From Polyangiaceae bacterium (GTDB taxonomy: Bacteria; Myxococcota_A; Polyangia; Polyangiales; Polyangiaceae): a stretch of DNA of 64,000 nucleotides. Position numbers and translations under genes: made by a program. Below, piece by piece: positions 9,290 through 17,709 of this stretch (position 1 is its first letter; each line of letters opens with the position of its first letter). The notes below the pieces were generated by a model. The model was not told the origin of the DNA, ran no database searches, and saw only the letters and a program-made list of their open reading frames with translations. The stretch spans positions 181,538 through 245,537 of the forward strand of contig JACKEB010000021.1 of the NCBI GenBank assembly GCA_020633205.1, written 5' to 3'.

Positions 9290-11245
9290 GTGCAGCGCAG
9301 CGCGTCCCGTGGCGCCCAGCAACGCGCCGCGCTGCTCCTCGGCGTCGCCCTCTATCTGCTACCCAGAACGGGCTTGGCGCAGCCTGTAGAGTTTACCGCG
9401 CGGAAAGCTGAGGTTGATATCGAGGCGCGCTGTGCGGAGCTCGAGGGGGACGTCGTCGTGCGTCGCGGCCCGCTGCGCTTGCGCGCACCCCGACTGCGCC
9501 TGGAAGAGACGCCTGACGGTGCGCGCGTCGAGGGGCCCGGAAAGCTCAGTGGTTGCAGCTGCGAGGAGCCGCCTCTCGAGCTCGGTTTTGATGCTGCAGA
9601 AATCAGCCGAGATGGCGACGTCGACTTGCGCGCTCCGCGCTTGATGAGCGGAGACACCACGCTGCTCTACTTGCCCCGTCTCATGTTGCGTGGACCGAAT
9701 AGCGCCGGGTTGTTGCCTCCCAGGGCTAGCTATTCCGGGAGGGACGGCGCGTACCTTGGTGCGGGTGTGGAGTTGCCGCTGTTACGTACCGCAGGGAAAT
9801 CCCGTGGAGCAAAACTGAGACTTGGAGGCGGCGCGTATTCAGACTTTGGACGCGTGATTGACGGGGGCAGGGTAGAGGTCGACGTCTCCGAACCAGGCGG
9901 GCGCTCGCACGTCGCCTGGGAATCGCTAGACGGCGGGATGCTCGACATCGACTCCTACTCGTCTCACGTGACCCGAGATGTTGTTGTAGCGCTGCGGGTG
10001 GACGCCGCACGGGGCCAGCGTGCGCTGCTGGCACCACTGGAGTTCGCTCGAGTGATCGCGCCGCGGGATCGCGCTCGCGTCGCGGTGATGAGCGCTGATG
10101 CGAGCATCCTGAGCTACGGACTTATCCGTGGGGATAGTCAACGGGGAGCCACTCTGACGGAGGATTGGGGCTGGGGCGCGGCCTCGGGCTTCGCCCTGCG
10201 GCTGCTGCAGAGTGACTCCTGGCGACTCGAATGGGACGCGGATGTGTTGGGTCTCAATCGCGACGGGCAATCCAGCCTGGGGTTGCTCCATCAGGCCTTG
10301 GCACTGGACGTCGGTTCCTCCCTTGGAGTGCTCAGCGTGAGTGCGGGCGCGGAGCTTCGGTGGATGCTCCGAGAGGGAGAGGCGAGCTCGGGCGACGTCC
10401 TGCTTCCGGCGACCTCGGAGGTGGGAAGGCCTGACGTCCCACGCAGTGACCCTTCGGCGCAGCTGAGTTCCAGCGTTGGCATGCCGCTCACCCGGCAGTT
10501 CGGCGCGTGGCGTCACTGGGTGGAGCCGCAACTGGCCGCCTCCGCGAGGGTTGGGGACGTGCGGTGGGTGCAGGCCGAAGCTGCGCTGGAACAGCGCTTC
10601 GGTGGACCAGCGCGCGGGCAGGTGGAGGCTGGGTTGGATCTCGCGCTTGGCAAACTGAACGGCGAGTTTCCTGCTGCTGCCGATCTGGATTATTTCCGGG
10701 CGGATATGTTGGCTGGCGGGCGCTGGCTTGGACTTCACGCAACGGTCGCCGGCATCGCCGATCTGGGCGAAGGCGAGTCCGTCCTCAGCCATATGGAGCG
10801 CGTTCGCCTGGGACGCACGTCGGCCTTGCACCTCAACATTGCCTTTGACCAGTCGCTTGGCCGCTCGTGGCGTCTGCTACGACCGGGAATCGACGCGTTC
10901 GGTGCCGCGTCCATCGTGCAAGCCAGCTCGGTGCCTTGGGCTAGCCCGTACGCCGGGCTTGGCGCCAGCCTCGGCAGCGAGCTGTGGGTACCCTTGGGGC
11001 GCAGGTTCGCGACCCGTGTTTCATCCGTGTTCGAGCTGGATACGCTCGGTAGTTCCATGCCCACCTGGCTCTTTGGCAGCTGGGGTGGCGCATACCGTCA
11101 CCCTTGCGGGTGTCTCGCGGTGCACACGCTGCTCTCCCATCGCCTGGGGCGGCACGCGGCGATCGATGAGCCATTCAGGGCGTTTGACGTCTCGGTAGGA
11201 GTGGAACTCTTCGATGCAGCGCCGCAACGGCCTGTGCTTCCCTGA
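9290..11245 (+). CDS. lptD: LptD-like LPS-assembly outer-membrane protein
   Basis: 651 residues starting at GTG 9290, with a signal peptide ending about residue 30 (LYLLPRTGLA-QP). Residues 31-130 form an OstA/LptA-like beta-jellyroll (VEFTARKAEVDIEARCAELE, DVVVRRGPLRLRAPRLRL), then LPRLMLRGPNSAGLLPPRAS and a long barrel-like domain. LptD inserts lipopolysaccharide into the outer leaflet together with LptE. E. coli LptD needs disulfides between N-terminal and C-terminal Cys pairs. Here an N-terminal C-S-C (Cys89, Cys91) and a C-terminal C-G-C (Cys606, Cys608) occupy corresponding regions, which supports the call. The protein is shorter than E. coli LptD (784 residues). Divergence is high, so the call rests on architecture and the Cys pattern. 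Confidence 0.62.
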   Translation: MQRSASRGAQQRAALLLGVALYLLPRTGLAQPVEFTARKAEVDIEARCAELEGDVVVRRGPLRLRAPRLRLEETPDGARVEGPGKLSGCSCEEPPLELGFDAAEISRDGDVDLRAPRLMSGDTTLLYLPRLMLRGPNSAGLLPPRASYSGRDGAYLGAGVELPLLRTAGKSRGAKLRLGGGAYSDFGRVIDGGRVEVDVSEPGGRSHVAWESLDGGMLDIDSYSSHVTRDVVVALRVDAARGQRALLAPLEFARVIAPRDRARVAVMSADASILSYGLIRGDSQRGATLTEDWGWGAASGFALRLLQSDSWRLEWDADVLGLNRDGQSSLGLLHQALALDVGSSLGVLSVSAGAELRWMLREGEASSGDVLLPATSEVGRPDVPRSDPSAQLSSSVGMPLTRQFGAWRHWVEPQLAASARVGDVRWVQAEAALEQRFGGPARGQVEAGLDLALGKLNGEFPAAADLDYFRADMLAGGRWLGLHATVAGIADLGEGESVLSHMERVRLGRTSALHLNIAFDQSLGRSWRLLRPGIDAFGAASIVQASSVPWASPYAGLGASLGSELWVPLGRRFATRVSSVFELDTLGSSMPTWLFGSWGGAYRHPCGCLAVHTLLSHRLGRHAAIDEPFRAFDVSVGVELFDAAPQRPVLP

Positions 11246-11344
11246 ATCAACACCTCACCCCACGAGCGCGGTCGAGTGCACGGAGCCTCGCGAGCGGGCG
11301 AACGCCTGTGGGCAGGCGTTGCGGGTTCAGGTACGCTTTGCCTG

Positions 11345-12427
11345 GTGTCGAGGGATCCGACAACTGGGGGCGCGTCGAACTCGAGTAGCGTGGACCCTAC
11401 GACTGGCGAAGCGCTGGTCGGATCGCGCATCGTCGTTGCCGACGACGATCGCATCACGCGTGATCTCCTCGCCAGCATCTTGAGCTCCCACGGGTTCAAG
11501 GTCGAGACGGTCGTCGATGGCCAAGAAGCGGTCGAACGCGTTGCGCGTGGCGGCGTGGATCTCGTGTTGCTCGACATCATGATGCCGCGCCTCTCGGGCC
11601 TAGAGGCATGCCGTCTGCTCAAGGGCATGACCAGCGACACATTCCTGCCTGTCGTACTGGTCACGGTGAAGACGGACACCGCCAGTCGTGTAGAGGGTCT
11701 GAAGATTGGTGCGGACGACTACGTCTGCAAACCCTTCGACGACCAAGAGCTGATTGCGCGCGTCGAGGCCATGCTGCGGATCAAGAAGCTCCACGATCAC
11801 GTCGCGAAGGCGCGCGCGCGCTTGGCGGAGCTATCCATTCACGATGAACTCACTGGCCTCTACAACTACCGCTACCTTCACGAGCGCTTGAGCGAGGAGT
11901 TCAAGCGTGCCGAGCGCTATCACGATCCGCTGTCGTGCATCGTGATGGATATCGATCGCCTGCAGAGCCTGAACGCCGTTGGCGGCAGGACCCTCGGCGA
12001 CACCATCATCAAGGGTGTTGCCAAAGCCATCACGAACTCCGTACGGGAAGTGGACGTCGTCTCCAGGTTTGGGGGGGAGGAGTTCCTGATCGTGCTCCCG
12101 AGCACCCACTTCGCGGGAGCGGTGACTGTCGCTGAGCGGATCTGGCGAGAGGTGGGCGCGGCGCGCTTCGAAGACTCCGCACATCGCGCGACGATTTCCG
12201 TTGGGGTCGCGCTCTATCCGTCACGCGATGTGCGTACGAAGGATGCGCTGCTAAGAGCGGCAGATACCGCGCTTGCCCAGGCCAAGCGCGACGGCGGAAA
12301 CCGCATCTGCGTCTTCCAGCAAGAGGGCTACCTCTACACTCCGGCCACTGGCGCGTCGGAAGCGCCGGCACGCAGCGAGCGCACCACTGAGCGGGCCAGC
12401 GCGGAGAAGCATGACGGAGAGGCTTGA
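11345..12427 (+). CDS. Response regulator with GGDEF domain (PleD-like diguanylate cyclase)
   Basis: Receiver-GGDEF protein expected to make c-di-GMP from two GTP when phosphorylated. Using GTG 11345 it has 360 residues (the frame is open up to 11276). The receiver starts GSRIVVADDDRITRDLLASI, with phosphoacceptor Asp77 (VLLDIMMP) and a Lys in CKPFDD. The GGDEF domain begins about residue 160 (IHDELTGLYNYRYLHERL); active motif GGEEF at 243-247; an RxxD (REVD) exactly five residues before it fits the product-inhibition I-site. The nucleotide loop reads DRLQSLNAVGGRTLGD: the base-contacting Asn and Asp are kept, but the usual FK..ND..GH is altered. Its stop overlaps the start of the NtrC-type gene (TGATG), so the two are translationally coupled. 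Confidence 0.9.
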   Translation: MSRDPTTGGASNSSSVDPTTGEALVGSRIVVADDDRITRDLLASILSSHGFKVETVVDGQEAVERVARGGVDLVLLDIMMPRLSGLEACRLLKGMTSDTFLPVVLVTVKTDTASRVEGLKIGADDYVCKPFDDQELIARVEAMLRIKKLHDHVAKARARLAELSIHDELTGLYNYRYLHERLSEEFKRAERYHDPLSCIVMDIDRLQSLNAVGGRTLGDTIIKGVAKAITNSVREVDVVSRFGGEEFLIVLPSTHFAGAVTVAERIWREVGAARFEDSAHRATISVGVALYPSRDVRTKDALLRAADTALAQAKRDGGNRICVFQQEGYLYTPATGASEAPARSERTTERASAEKHDGEA

Positions 12428-13941
12428 TGAGCATGGGGCTGGACGAACAGGCGCCCCGTGCAACTGGCGCGAGCCTTAGCCGCGCGGAACCACGAGAGCC
12501 CACAACCGGTTCAACGGCTCGCCCTACGAGTGTGCTGGTTGCTGACGATGAACCCAGCCTCCGACGCACGCTGGCTCGCATGCTCTCTGCCAGAGGGATG
12601 CAGGTGCACACTGCGGAAGACGGCCAAGCCGCGCTAGCCGTTCTGCAGACCCAATCGATCGATGTCGCGTTGGTCGACCTCATGATGCCGAAGCTCGGTG
12701 GCTTCGAGCTGCTGGAGCACTTGCAGCGCCATGGCATCGAAATCGAAGTGATCATCATGACCGCCTACGGCGACGTCGAAACGGCGGTCAAAGCGGTGCA
12801 AGCGGGCGCCTACAACTTCCTCACGAAGCCATTTCGATCCAACGACGAAATCGCGCTGCAAATCGGCAAGGCAGCGGAGCGGCGCAGGCTCTTGGCGCGG
12901 GCAGCAACCCTGGAAAAGGCCCTGGAAGAGCGCGACAAGTTCGGCGGCCTGATCGGCAACTCCGCGGGTATGCGCAGCGTCTATCAGCTCGCGATGGGAG
13001 TCGCGAGCACCTCCTCAACAGTGCTGATCCTCGGGGAAAGCGGTACAGGCAAGGAACTCACCGCCCGCGCGGTGCACCAGCACTCCGCGCGGGCCAACCG
13101 GCCCTTTGTTGCGCTCAACTGTTCGGCAATCCCAGAGAACCTAATCGAAAGCGAACTCTTCGGGCACGTGAAGGGAGCCTTCACCGGTGCTACGACCACG
13201 CGTCAGGGCCTATTCGAGGCCGCTGATCGTGGGACGATCTTTCTCGACGAGATTGGTGACTTGCCGCTCTTGGCTCAGGTGAAGCTCTTGCGCACGCTTC
13301 AGGAGGGAGAGATCAAGCCGGTCGGTTCCGACGCGACGCGATCCGTCGACGTACGGGTTGTTGCCGCGACCAACGTGGATCTGCGCTCGCTTATCTCCAA
13401 GGGTCGGTTCCGTGAGGATTTATACTACCGACTGAACGTCATCGTGATCCAGCTACCCGCGTTGCGGGAGCGTGTCGAAGACATCCCGCTTCTGGCCTAC
13501 CACTTTCTGAAGAAGGCAGCGACACGCATTGGACGCGATGTACGACGCATTTCTCCAGACGCAATTGAAGCGCTGTGCGCCCAGCCCTGGCCTGGGAACG
13601 TGCGTGAACTCGAGAACGCGATCGAGCACGCGGTCGTGTTCTGCAAGGACGACACCATCACCCCAGTGTGCCTTCCGTTTGCTCTACAGGAGTCGAGCCG
13701 TGGCGTACCAGCCCCGCAAGCGCCCGGCGCCGCGCCGAGCGGCCTCGAAGCTTCGCCCAGCTTCTTCGAGCTGACGTACCGCGACGCCAAGAGCCAGGCG
13801 CTCGAGCAGTTCGAACGCGCCTACTTCAGCCACCTGCTTCAGCGTACTGGGGGCAACGTTTCCGAGGCGGCACGCCAGGCCGGCCTCGATCGATCGAACT
13901 TCCGTCGTGCTGCGAAGCGCGCGGTTGGCAGCCTCAAATAG
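12427..13941 (+). CDS. NtrC-family sigma-54-dependent response regulator
   Basis: 504 residues: receiver (about 35-150; phospho-Asp84 in VALVDLMMP; Lys in FLTKPF), AAA+ domain (about 170-400) and Fis-type helix-turn-helix (C-terminal 45). The AAA+ part has Walker A GESGTGKE, an intact GAFTGA loop (VKGAFTGATTTRQG) that contacts sigma-54, Walker B FLDEIGD, and NVRELEN. It should therefore open sigma-54 promoters. The DNA-binding helix is NVSEAARQAGLDRSNFRRAA. Start: ATG 12427 overlaps the stop of the preceding diguanylate cyclase gene by one base, with GGAGAGG upstream. No histidine kinase is adjacent. Co-translation with a c-di-GMP enzyme suggests both outputs serve one phosphorelay (inference). 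Confidence 0.94.
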   Translation: MSMGLDEQAPRATGASLSRAEPREPTTGSTARPTSVLVADDEPSLRRTLARMLSARGMQVHTAEDGQAALAVLQTQSIDVALVDLMMPKLGGFELLEHLQRHGIEIEVIIMTAYGDVETAVKAVQAGAYNFLTKPFRSNDEIALQIGKAAERRRLLARAATLEKALEERDKFGGLIGNSAGMRSVYQLAMGVASTSSTVLILGESGTGKELTARAVHQHSARANRPFVALNCSAIPENLIESELFGHVKGAFTGATTTRQGLFEAADRGTIFLDEIGDLPLLAQVKLLRTLQEGEIKPVGSDATRSVDVRVVAATNVDLRSLISKGRFREDLYYRLNVIVIQLPALRERVEDIPLLAYHFLKKAATRIGRDVRRISPDAIEALCAQPWPGNVRELENAIEHAVVFCKDDTITPVCLPFALQESSRGVPAPQAPGAAPSGLEASPSFFELTYRDAKSQALEQFERAYFSHLLQRTGGNVSEAARQAGLDRSNFRRAAKRAVGSLK

Positions 13942-14056
13942 CGCTGCTCAGCTACTGGCCGCCCGGGGCTTGGGCGCTTAGAGACGAGTGACGTAGGGGT
14001 GGCTTACGCTTTGGCTTCGGCGTAGGTTCCCCGTCTCGCGCCTTTCAGGTTTTGCT

Positions 14057-15520
14057 TTGGTTAGAACTCCCACGATCCCGGCCCTAAGCTCTCCAGCGTT
14101 GCGCGGCGCCACCGCGCTTTTCGTGACCTTGTGTGCCGCTCTGCTGGCGCCGCGGGCGCTTGCAGAGCCGACCCGTGTGCCCAACGCAGCACGCCGGTTT
14201 CAGCCGGCCGGGGCGAAGGCGGCGTCACCCAAGCGGACCTACAGCCTCAAGCGTTGCCTGGAGCTGGCTGAGATCAACTACCCGAAGGTGATCTCAGCCA
14301 AAGCGAAGCTCAAGAAGTACCAGGCGCAGCTCAGTGAGGCGCACACAGCGCCCTTCAGCCAGTGGACAGTCAAAGGCGGCGTGGCGTTGGCCCCAACCGT
14401 GTCCGGAACGCCTATCTATAGCCCGAACACCGACACCTCGCTCTCCGAGGACATGGGGCTCGCCTGGCAGATTGGAATCGAAGGCGTCATCCCGCTCTGG
14501 ACCTTCGGCAAGATCAGCAACTTGTGGGACGCGGCAGACGCCCAGATCGACGTTGGTAAACACGAGGTGCAGAAAGAGCGTCAGGCAGTACGCAAGCTCG
14601 TTTACGAGGCCTACTTCGGTCTCAAGCTGGCGCGCGACAGCTTGGCCTTGGTGCGAGACGCGGCGTCGCGCATCGACAAGTACATCGGACCCCTGCAGAA
14701 GAAGGTCGACGACGGCGAGGGCGACACCATCGAGCTACTCAAGCTGAAGATGAACCGTGCGGATCTAGAGGGACGCGAGAGCGAGGCGGAAGAGAAGTCG
14801 GCGCAAGCGCTGAGCGCGCTGCGATTCCTCAGCGGAGTGAAATCCCTCGACGTAGCCGATACGCCGCTCAAGCCGGTGGACCATCGTCTGGCGCCGCTGC
14901 CGCGCTACCTTTCCGCCGCGCGGCTATTCCGACCGGAAATAAACATGGCGCGTGCTGGGGTGCGCGCGCGTCAGGCGCAGGTGAGGCTACAGCGCGCGAA
15001 GTACTTCCCGGATCTCGGCCTTGGCCTGTCGGCGAAATACACGCGCGCGCCGGAAGTCACCGATCAACAGAACCCCTTCGTCTACGATCAGGCGAACTCT
15101 CTCGCGTACGGTGCAGCGCTCGTGCTGCGCTGGAACCTCGACCTACTCCCCAATCACGCGCGGGTCGCGCAAACCGAAGCAGATCTGGAGGAGATGCGCG
15201 CGACCGAGCAGTACGCCATCGGTGGCGTCGCGCACGAGGTCGAGACGGCCTACAACGGTGCGCGCGCCGCATCCAAGCGCCTCGAGGCGTACTCCAAGGC
15301 CTCGCTATACGCGAAGCAGTGGCTGATCCAGGTGCAGCAAGGCATCGATCTCGGCACGATGGACGAGGAAGACATCGTCGACCCGGCGAAGGAGTACGCG
15401 CTCAAGCGCTTCGCCAAGATGAGCGCCATCTACGCCTACAACATGGCTATCGTTCAGCTAGCGACCGCCACCGGGTGGGAAGCTGCCATGCCGAGCGAAG
15501 GGCCCGCTAGCGGGCCCTGA
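14057..15520 (+). CDS. TolC-family outer-membrane efflux protein
   Basis: 487 residues starting at a TTG (14057) with AGG seven bases upstream; no ATG or GTG gives a better signal peptide (ATALFVTLCAALLAPRALA, cleavage about residue 36). The mature protein has the two repeated helical halves of outer-membrane efflux proteins: YSLKRCLELAEINYPKVISA and ARLFRPEINMARAGVRARQA, long coiled-coil helices (QKERQAVRKLVYEAYFGLKL; ARVAQTEADLEEMRATEQ) and Gly/aromatic strands (PDLGLGLSAKYTRAPEV). Such trimers form a channel through the outer membrane for tripartite pumps or type I secretion. No membrane-fusion or pump gene is adjacent, so the substrate is unknown. Confidence 0.88.
   Translation: MVRTPTIPALSSPALRGATALFVTLCAALLAPRALAEPTRVPNAARRFQPAGAKAASPKRTYSLKRCLELAEINYPKVISAKAKLKKYQAQLSEAHTAPFSQWTVKGGVALAPTVSGTPIYSPNTDTSLSEDMGLAWQIGIEGVIPLWTFGKISNLWDAADAQIDVGKHEVQKERQAVRKLVYEAYFGLKLARDSLALVRDAASRIDKYIGPLQKKVDDGEGDTIELLKLKMNRADLEGRESEAEEKSAQALSALRFLSGVKSLDVADTPLKPVDHRLAPLPRYLSAARLFRPEINMARAGVRARQAQVRLQRAKYFPDLGLGLSAKYTRAPEVTDQQNPFVYDQANSLAYGAALVLRWNLDLLPNHARVAQTEADLEEMRATEQYAIGGVAHEVETAYNGARAASKRLEAYSKASLYAKQWLIQVQQGIDLGTMDEEDIVDPAKEYALKRFAKMSAIYAYNMAIVQLATATGWEAAMPSEGPASGP
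15500..15517. terminator. GC palindrome at the 3' end of the TolC-family gene
   Basis: GGGCCCGCTAGCGGGCCC is a perfect 18-base palindrome covering the last six codons before the TGA. It lies between two convergent genes and could form a hairpin in either transcript. There is no T-run, so a termination role is only possible. Confidence 0.3.
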
Positions 15521-15536
15521 CGCTCTACTTCGGTCG

Positions 15537-17591
15537 CTAGTGCACGCGCTGACCGGGCTTCGCCCCGCTATCCGGTGACAGCAAGAAGACCTCGGTTTTG
15601 CCTGGCCCAGCGGCTGCAACCATGCCCTCGCTCAGCCCAAACTTCATCTGGCGCGGCTTCAGATTGGCGACCAGCACCACCAGCCGGCCAACCAGCGCCT
15701 CGGGTTCGTAGGCTTCTTTGATACCCGCGAAGACCGTGCGTCGCTCCTCTCCCCCCAAGCTAAGCGTGAGCTTCAAGAGCTTCTTCGCTTCCTTCACCTG
15801 CTCCGCGGTGACTACGCGAGCGACGCGCAAGTCGACCTTCATGAAGTCGTCGATCGTGCACTCGGCGCTCAGAGGTTCGTCGACTAGCGGTTGGCCGTCG
15901 TCTGCGGGAGCACTAGCCGCATTGCGTGTGGCCTGAGCCTCGGCCGCTGCGCTCGAGGTGGCTTCGAGCACGCGCTTGACTGCGTCGGGATCTACCCGTT
16001 GCATCAAGTGCGCAAACTTGGGGAGCTGCTTTCCTACTATAGGCGTTTCCGCGTGGCTCCACTGGCTGAGAGTCTCCCCGAAGTAGTCTGCGGAGTCGCT
16101 GGCAAGCTTCGGTAAGATCGGAGCGAGGTAGGTGACGAGCTGCTTGTAGATGTTCAGGCCCACCGTGCCGACCGCTTGTGCCTCGCTCAGCTTGCCCTGC
16201 TTCTTCAAGTTCCAGGGAGCTTGCTCGTCGAAGTAGGCGTTGGCCTTGTCGGCGTGGCTCATGATCAAGCGCGTAGCGCTTGCATAGTCGCAGCGCTCGT
16301 AGGCTTCTGCGATTTGCTTTCCGAGCTGGATGCCCGCTTGAAACATCCCTCCGTCGTCGGGGTAGCTCGCGCTGAGGCCCTCTTTGACGAAGCCCGCGGA
16401 ACGCGCCGCGAGGTTGACGACCTTGTTCACGAGGTCGCTGTTCACCTTGGTCACGAACTCGTTCAAATCGAGATCCAAGTCGTCAACCTTGTCCGAAAGG
16501 CGGGTCGCGTAGAAGTACCGCAGGTAGGCCGGGTCGAGGTGGTCAAGGTAGGTGCGCGCTTGGATGAACGTGCCTCGCGCTTTGCTCATCTTCTCGCCGT
16601 TGACCTGCAGGAAACCGTGCACCTGCACGCGTCGTGGCAGGGAATATCCAGACGCCTTGAGCATGCCTGGCCAAAATAGCGCGTGGAAATACGTGATATC
16701 CTTGCCGATGAAATGATAGATGTCCGTGTCTGGACTGCGCCACCAATCGTCGAAGTTCTCACCTTCGCGCTGGCACCACTCTTCGGTGGCCGCCATGTAG
16801 CCGATAGGGGCATCGAACCAGACGTACCAGTAGTTGCCTGGGCTGTCGGGGATCTCAAAGCCGAAGTATGGCGCGGGGCGAGAGATGTCCCAGTCCCGCA
16901 GCTCCTTGGAGAGGAACTGACCCTTGAGGTACGTGGCGATGCTGGGCTGAAGGTGGCCCTCGGCTTGAGTCCATTCCTCGAGGAAACCGTGGAGGCTCTC
17001 GATTTGGATGAACAAATGCTTCGCCGTGCGCATGTCTGGTGTCGCCCCACTCAGCGTGCTGAAGGGATCGATTAGCTCAGAAGCTGAATAGGTCGCACCG
17101 CACTTCTCGCAGCTATCGCCGTACTGATCGGCAGATTTGCAGTTCGGGCACTTGCCCTTCACGAAGCGATCCGCGAGGAACAGCTGCTTCTCAGGGTCGA
17201 AGAGCTGGGTGACATCCTTCTCCGTCACCAGCTTGGCGTCGCGAAGCTTGCCCCAGATATCAGCACAACGTCGTCGGTTGGCCTCGGAGTTCGTGGAGCC
17301 GTAGTAATCGTGCCCCACCTGAAAATCCTGGAAATCGCGCTGATGCGCCTGATTCATGTCGGCTATCAGCGCCTCAGGAGACCGCCCCTCTTGTTCCGCA
17401 CGGATCATGATGCTGGTTCCGTGGGTGTCGTCGGCGCAGAAGTACCGGACCTGGTGACCCTGCATGCGCATGAAACGCACCCAGATATCAGTCTGGATGT
17501 ACTCCACCATATGCCCCAGGTGGATGTGGCCGTTCGCGTAGGGGAGGGCGCTGGTCACCAGGATGCGCCGCGGCTTCGTCTCAGTCGACAT
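15537..17591 (-). CDS. metG: Methionyl-tRNA synthetase
   Basis: Charges tRNA-Met with methionine. 684 residues from ATG 17591, which has AGGA eight bases upstream; an ATG three codons earlier (17600) sits too close to that AGGA. Class I features: HIGH-type HLGH (24-27), a zinc knuckle with C-x2-C-x9-C-x2-C (CPNCKSADQYGDSCEKC), VWFDAPIGYM, and a KMSKS loop that here reads KMSKARGTF, with Ala replacing the final Ser. The last 110 residues (IDDFMKVDLRVARVVTAEQV to FLLSPDSGAKPGQRVH) form the Trbp111/EMAP tRNA-binding and dimerisation domain. The length is normal for the long form. It converges with the TolC-family gene and lies downstream of the Fic-domain gene on the same strand. Confidence 0.97.
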   Translation of the reverse strand: MSTETKPRRILVTSALPYANGHIHLGHMVEYIQTDIWVRFMRMQGHQVRYFCADDTHGTSIMIRAEQEGRSPEALIADMNQAHQRDFQDFQVGHDYYGSTNSEANRRRCADIWGKLRDAKLVTEKDVTQLFDPEKQLFLADRFVKGKCPNCKSADQYGDSCEKCGATYSASELIDPFSTLSGATPDMRTAKHLFIQIESLHGFLEEWTQAEGHLQPSIATYLKGQFLSKELRDWDISRPAPYFGFEIPDSPGNYWYVWFDAPIGYMAATEEWCQREGENFDDWWRSPDTDIYHFIGKDITYFHALFWPGMLKASGYSLPRRVQVHGFLQVNGEKMSKARGTFIQARTYLDHLDPAYLRYFYATRLSDKVDDLDLDLNEFVTKVNSDLVNKVVNLAARSAGFVKEGLSASYPDDGGMFQAGIQLGKQIAEAYERCDYASATRLIMSHADKANAYFDEQAPWNLKKQGKLSEAQAVGTVGLNIYKQLVTYLAPILPKLASDSADYFGETLSQWSHAETPIVGKQLPKFAHLMQRVDPDAVKRVLEATSSAAAEAQATRNAASAPADDGQPLVDEPLSAECTIDDFMKVDLRVARVVTAEQVKEAKKLLKLTLSLGGEERRTVFAGIKEAYEPEALVGRLVVLVANLKPRQMKFGLSEGMVAAAGPGKTEVFLLSPDSGAKPGQRVH

Positions 17592-17709
17592 GGCCGGCAT
17601 CCTGCCATGCCAGGCGACGACTACCAGAGCCGAGCGCGGTTTTCGCGCGCTGACGGGGAACTCACTTCGAACTCCCCGTCAGGCTGGCGTTGGGCGCTGA
17701 CGTACCGGC

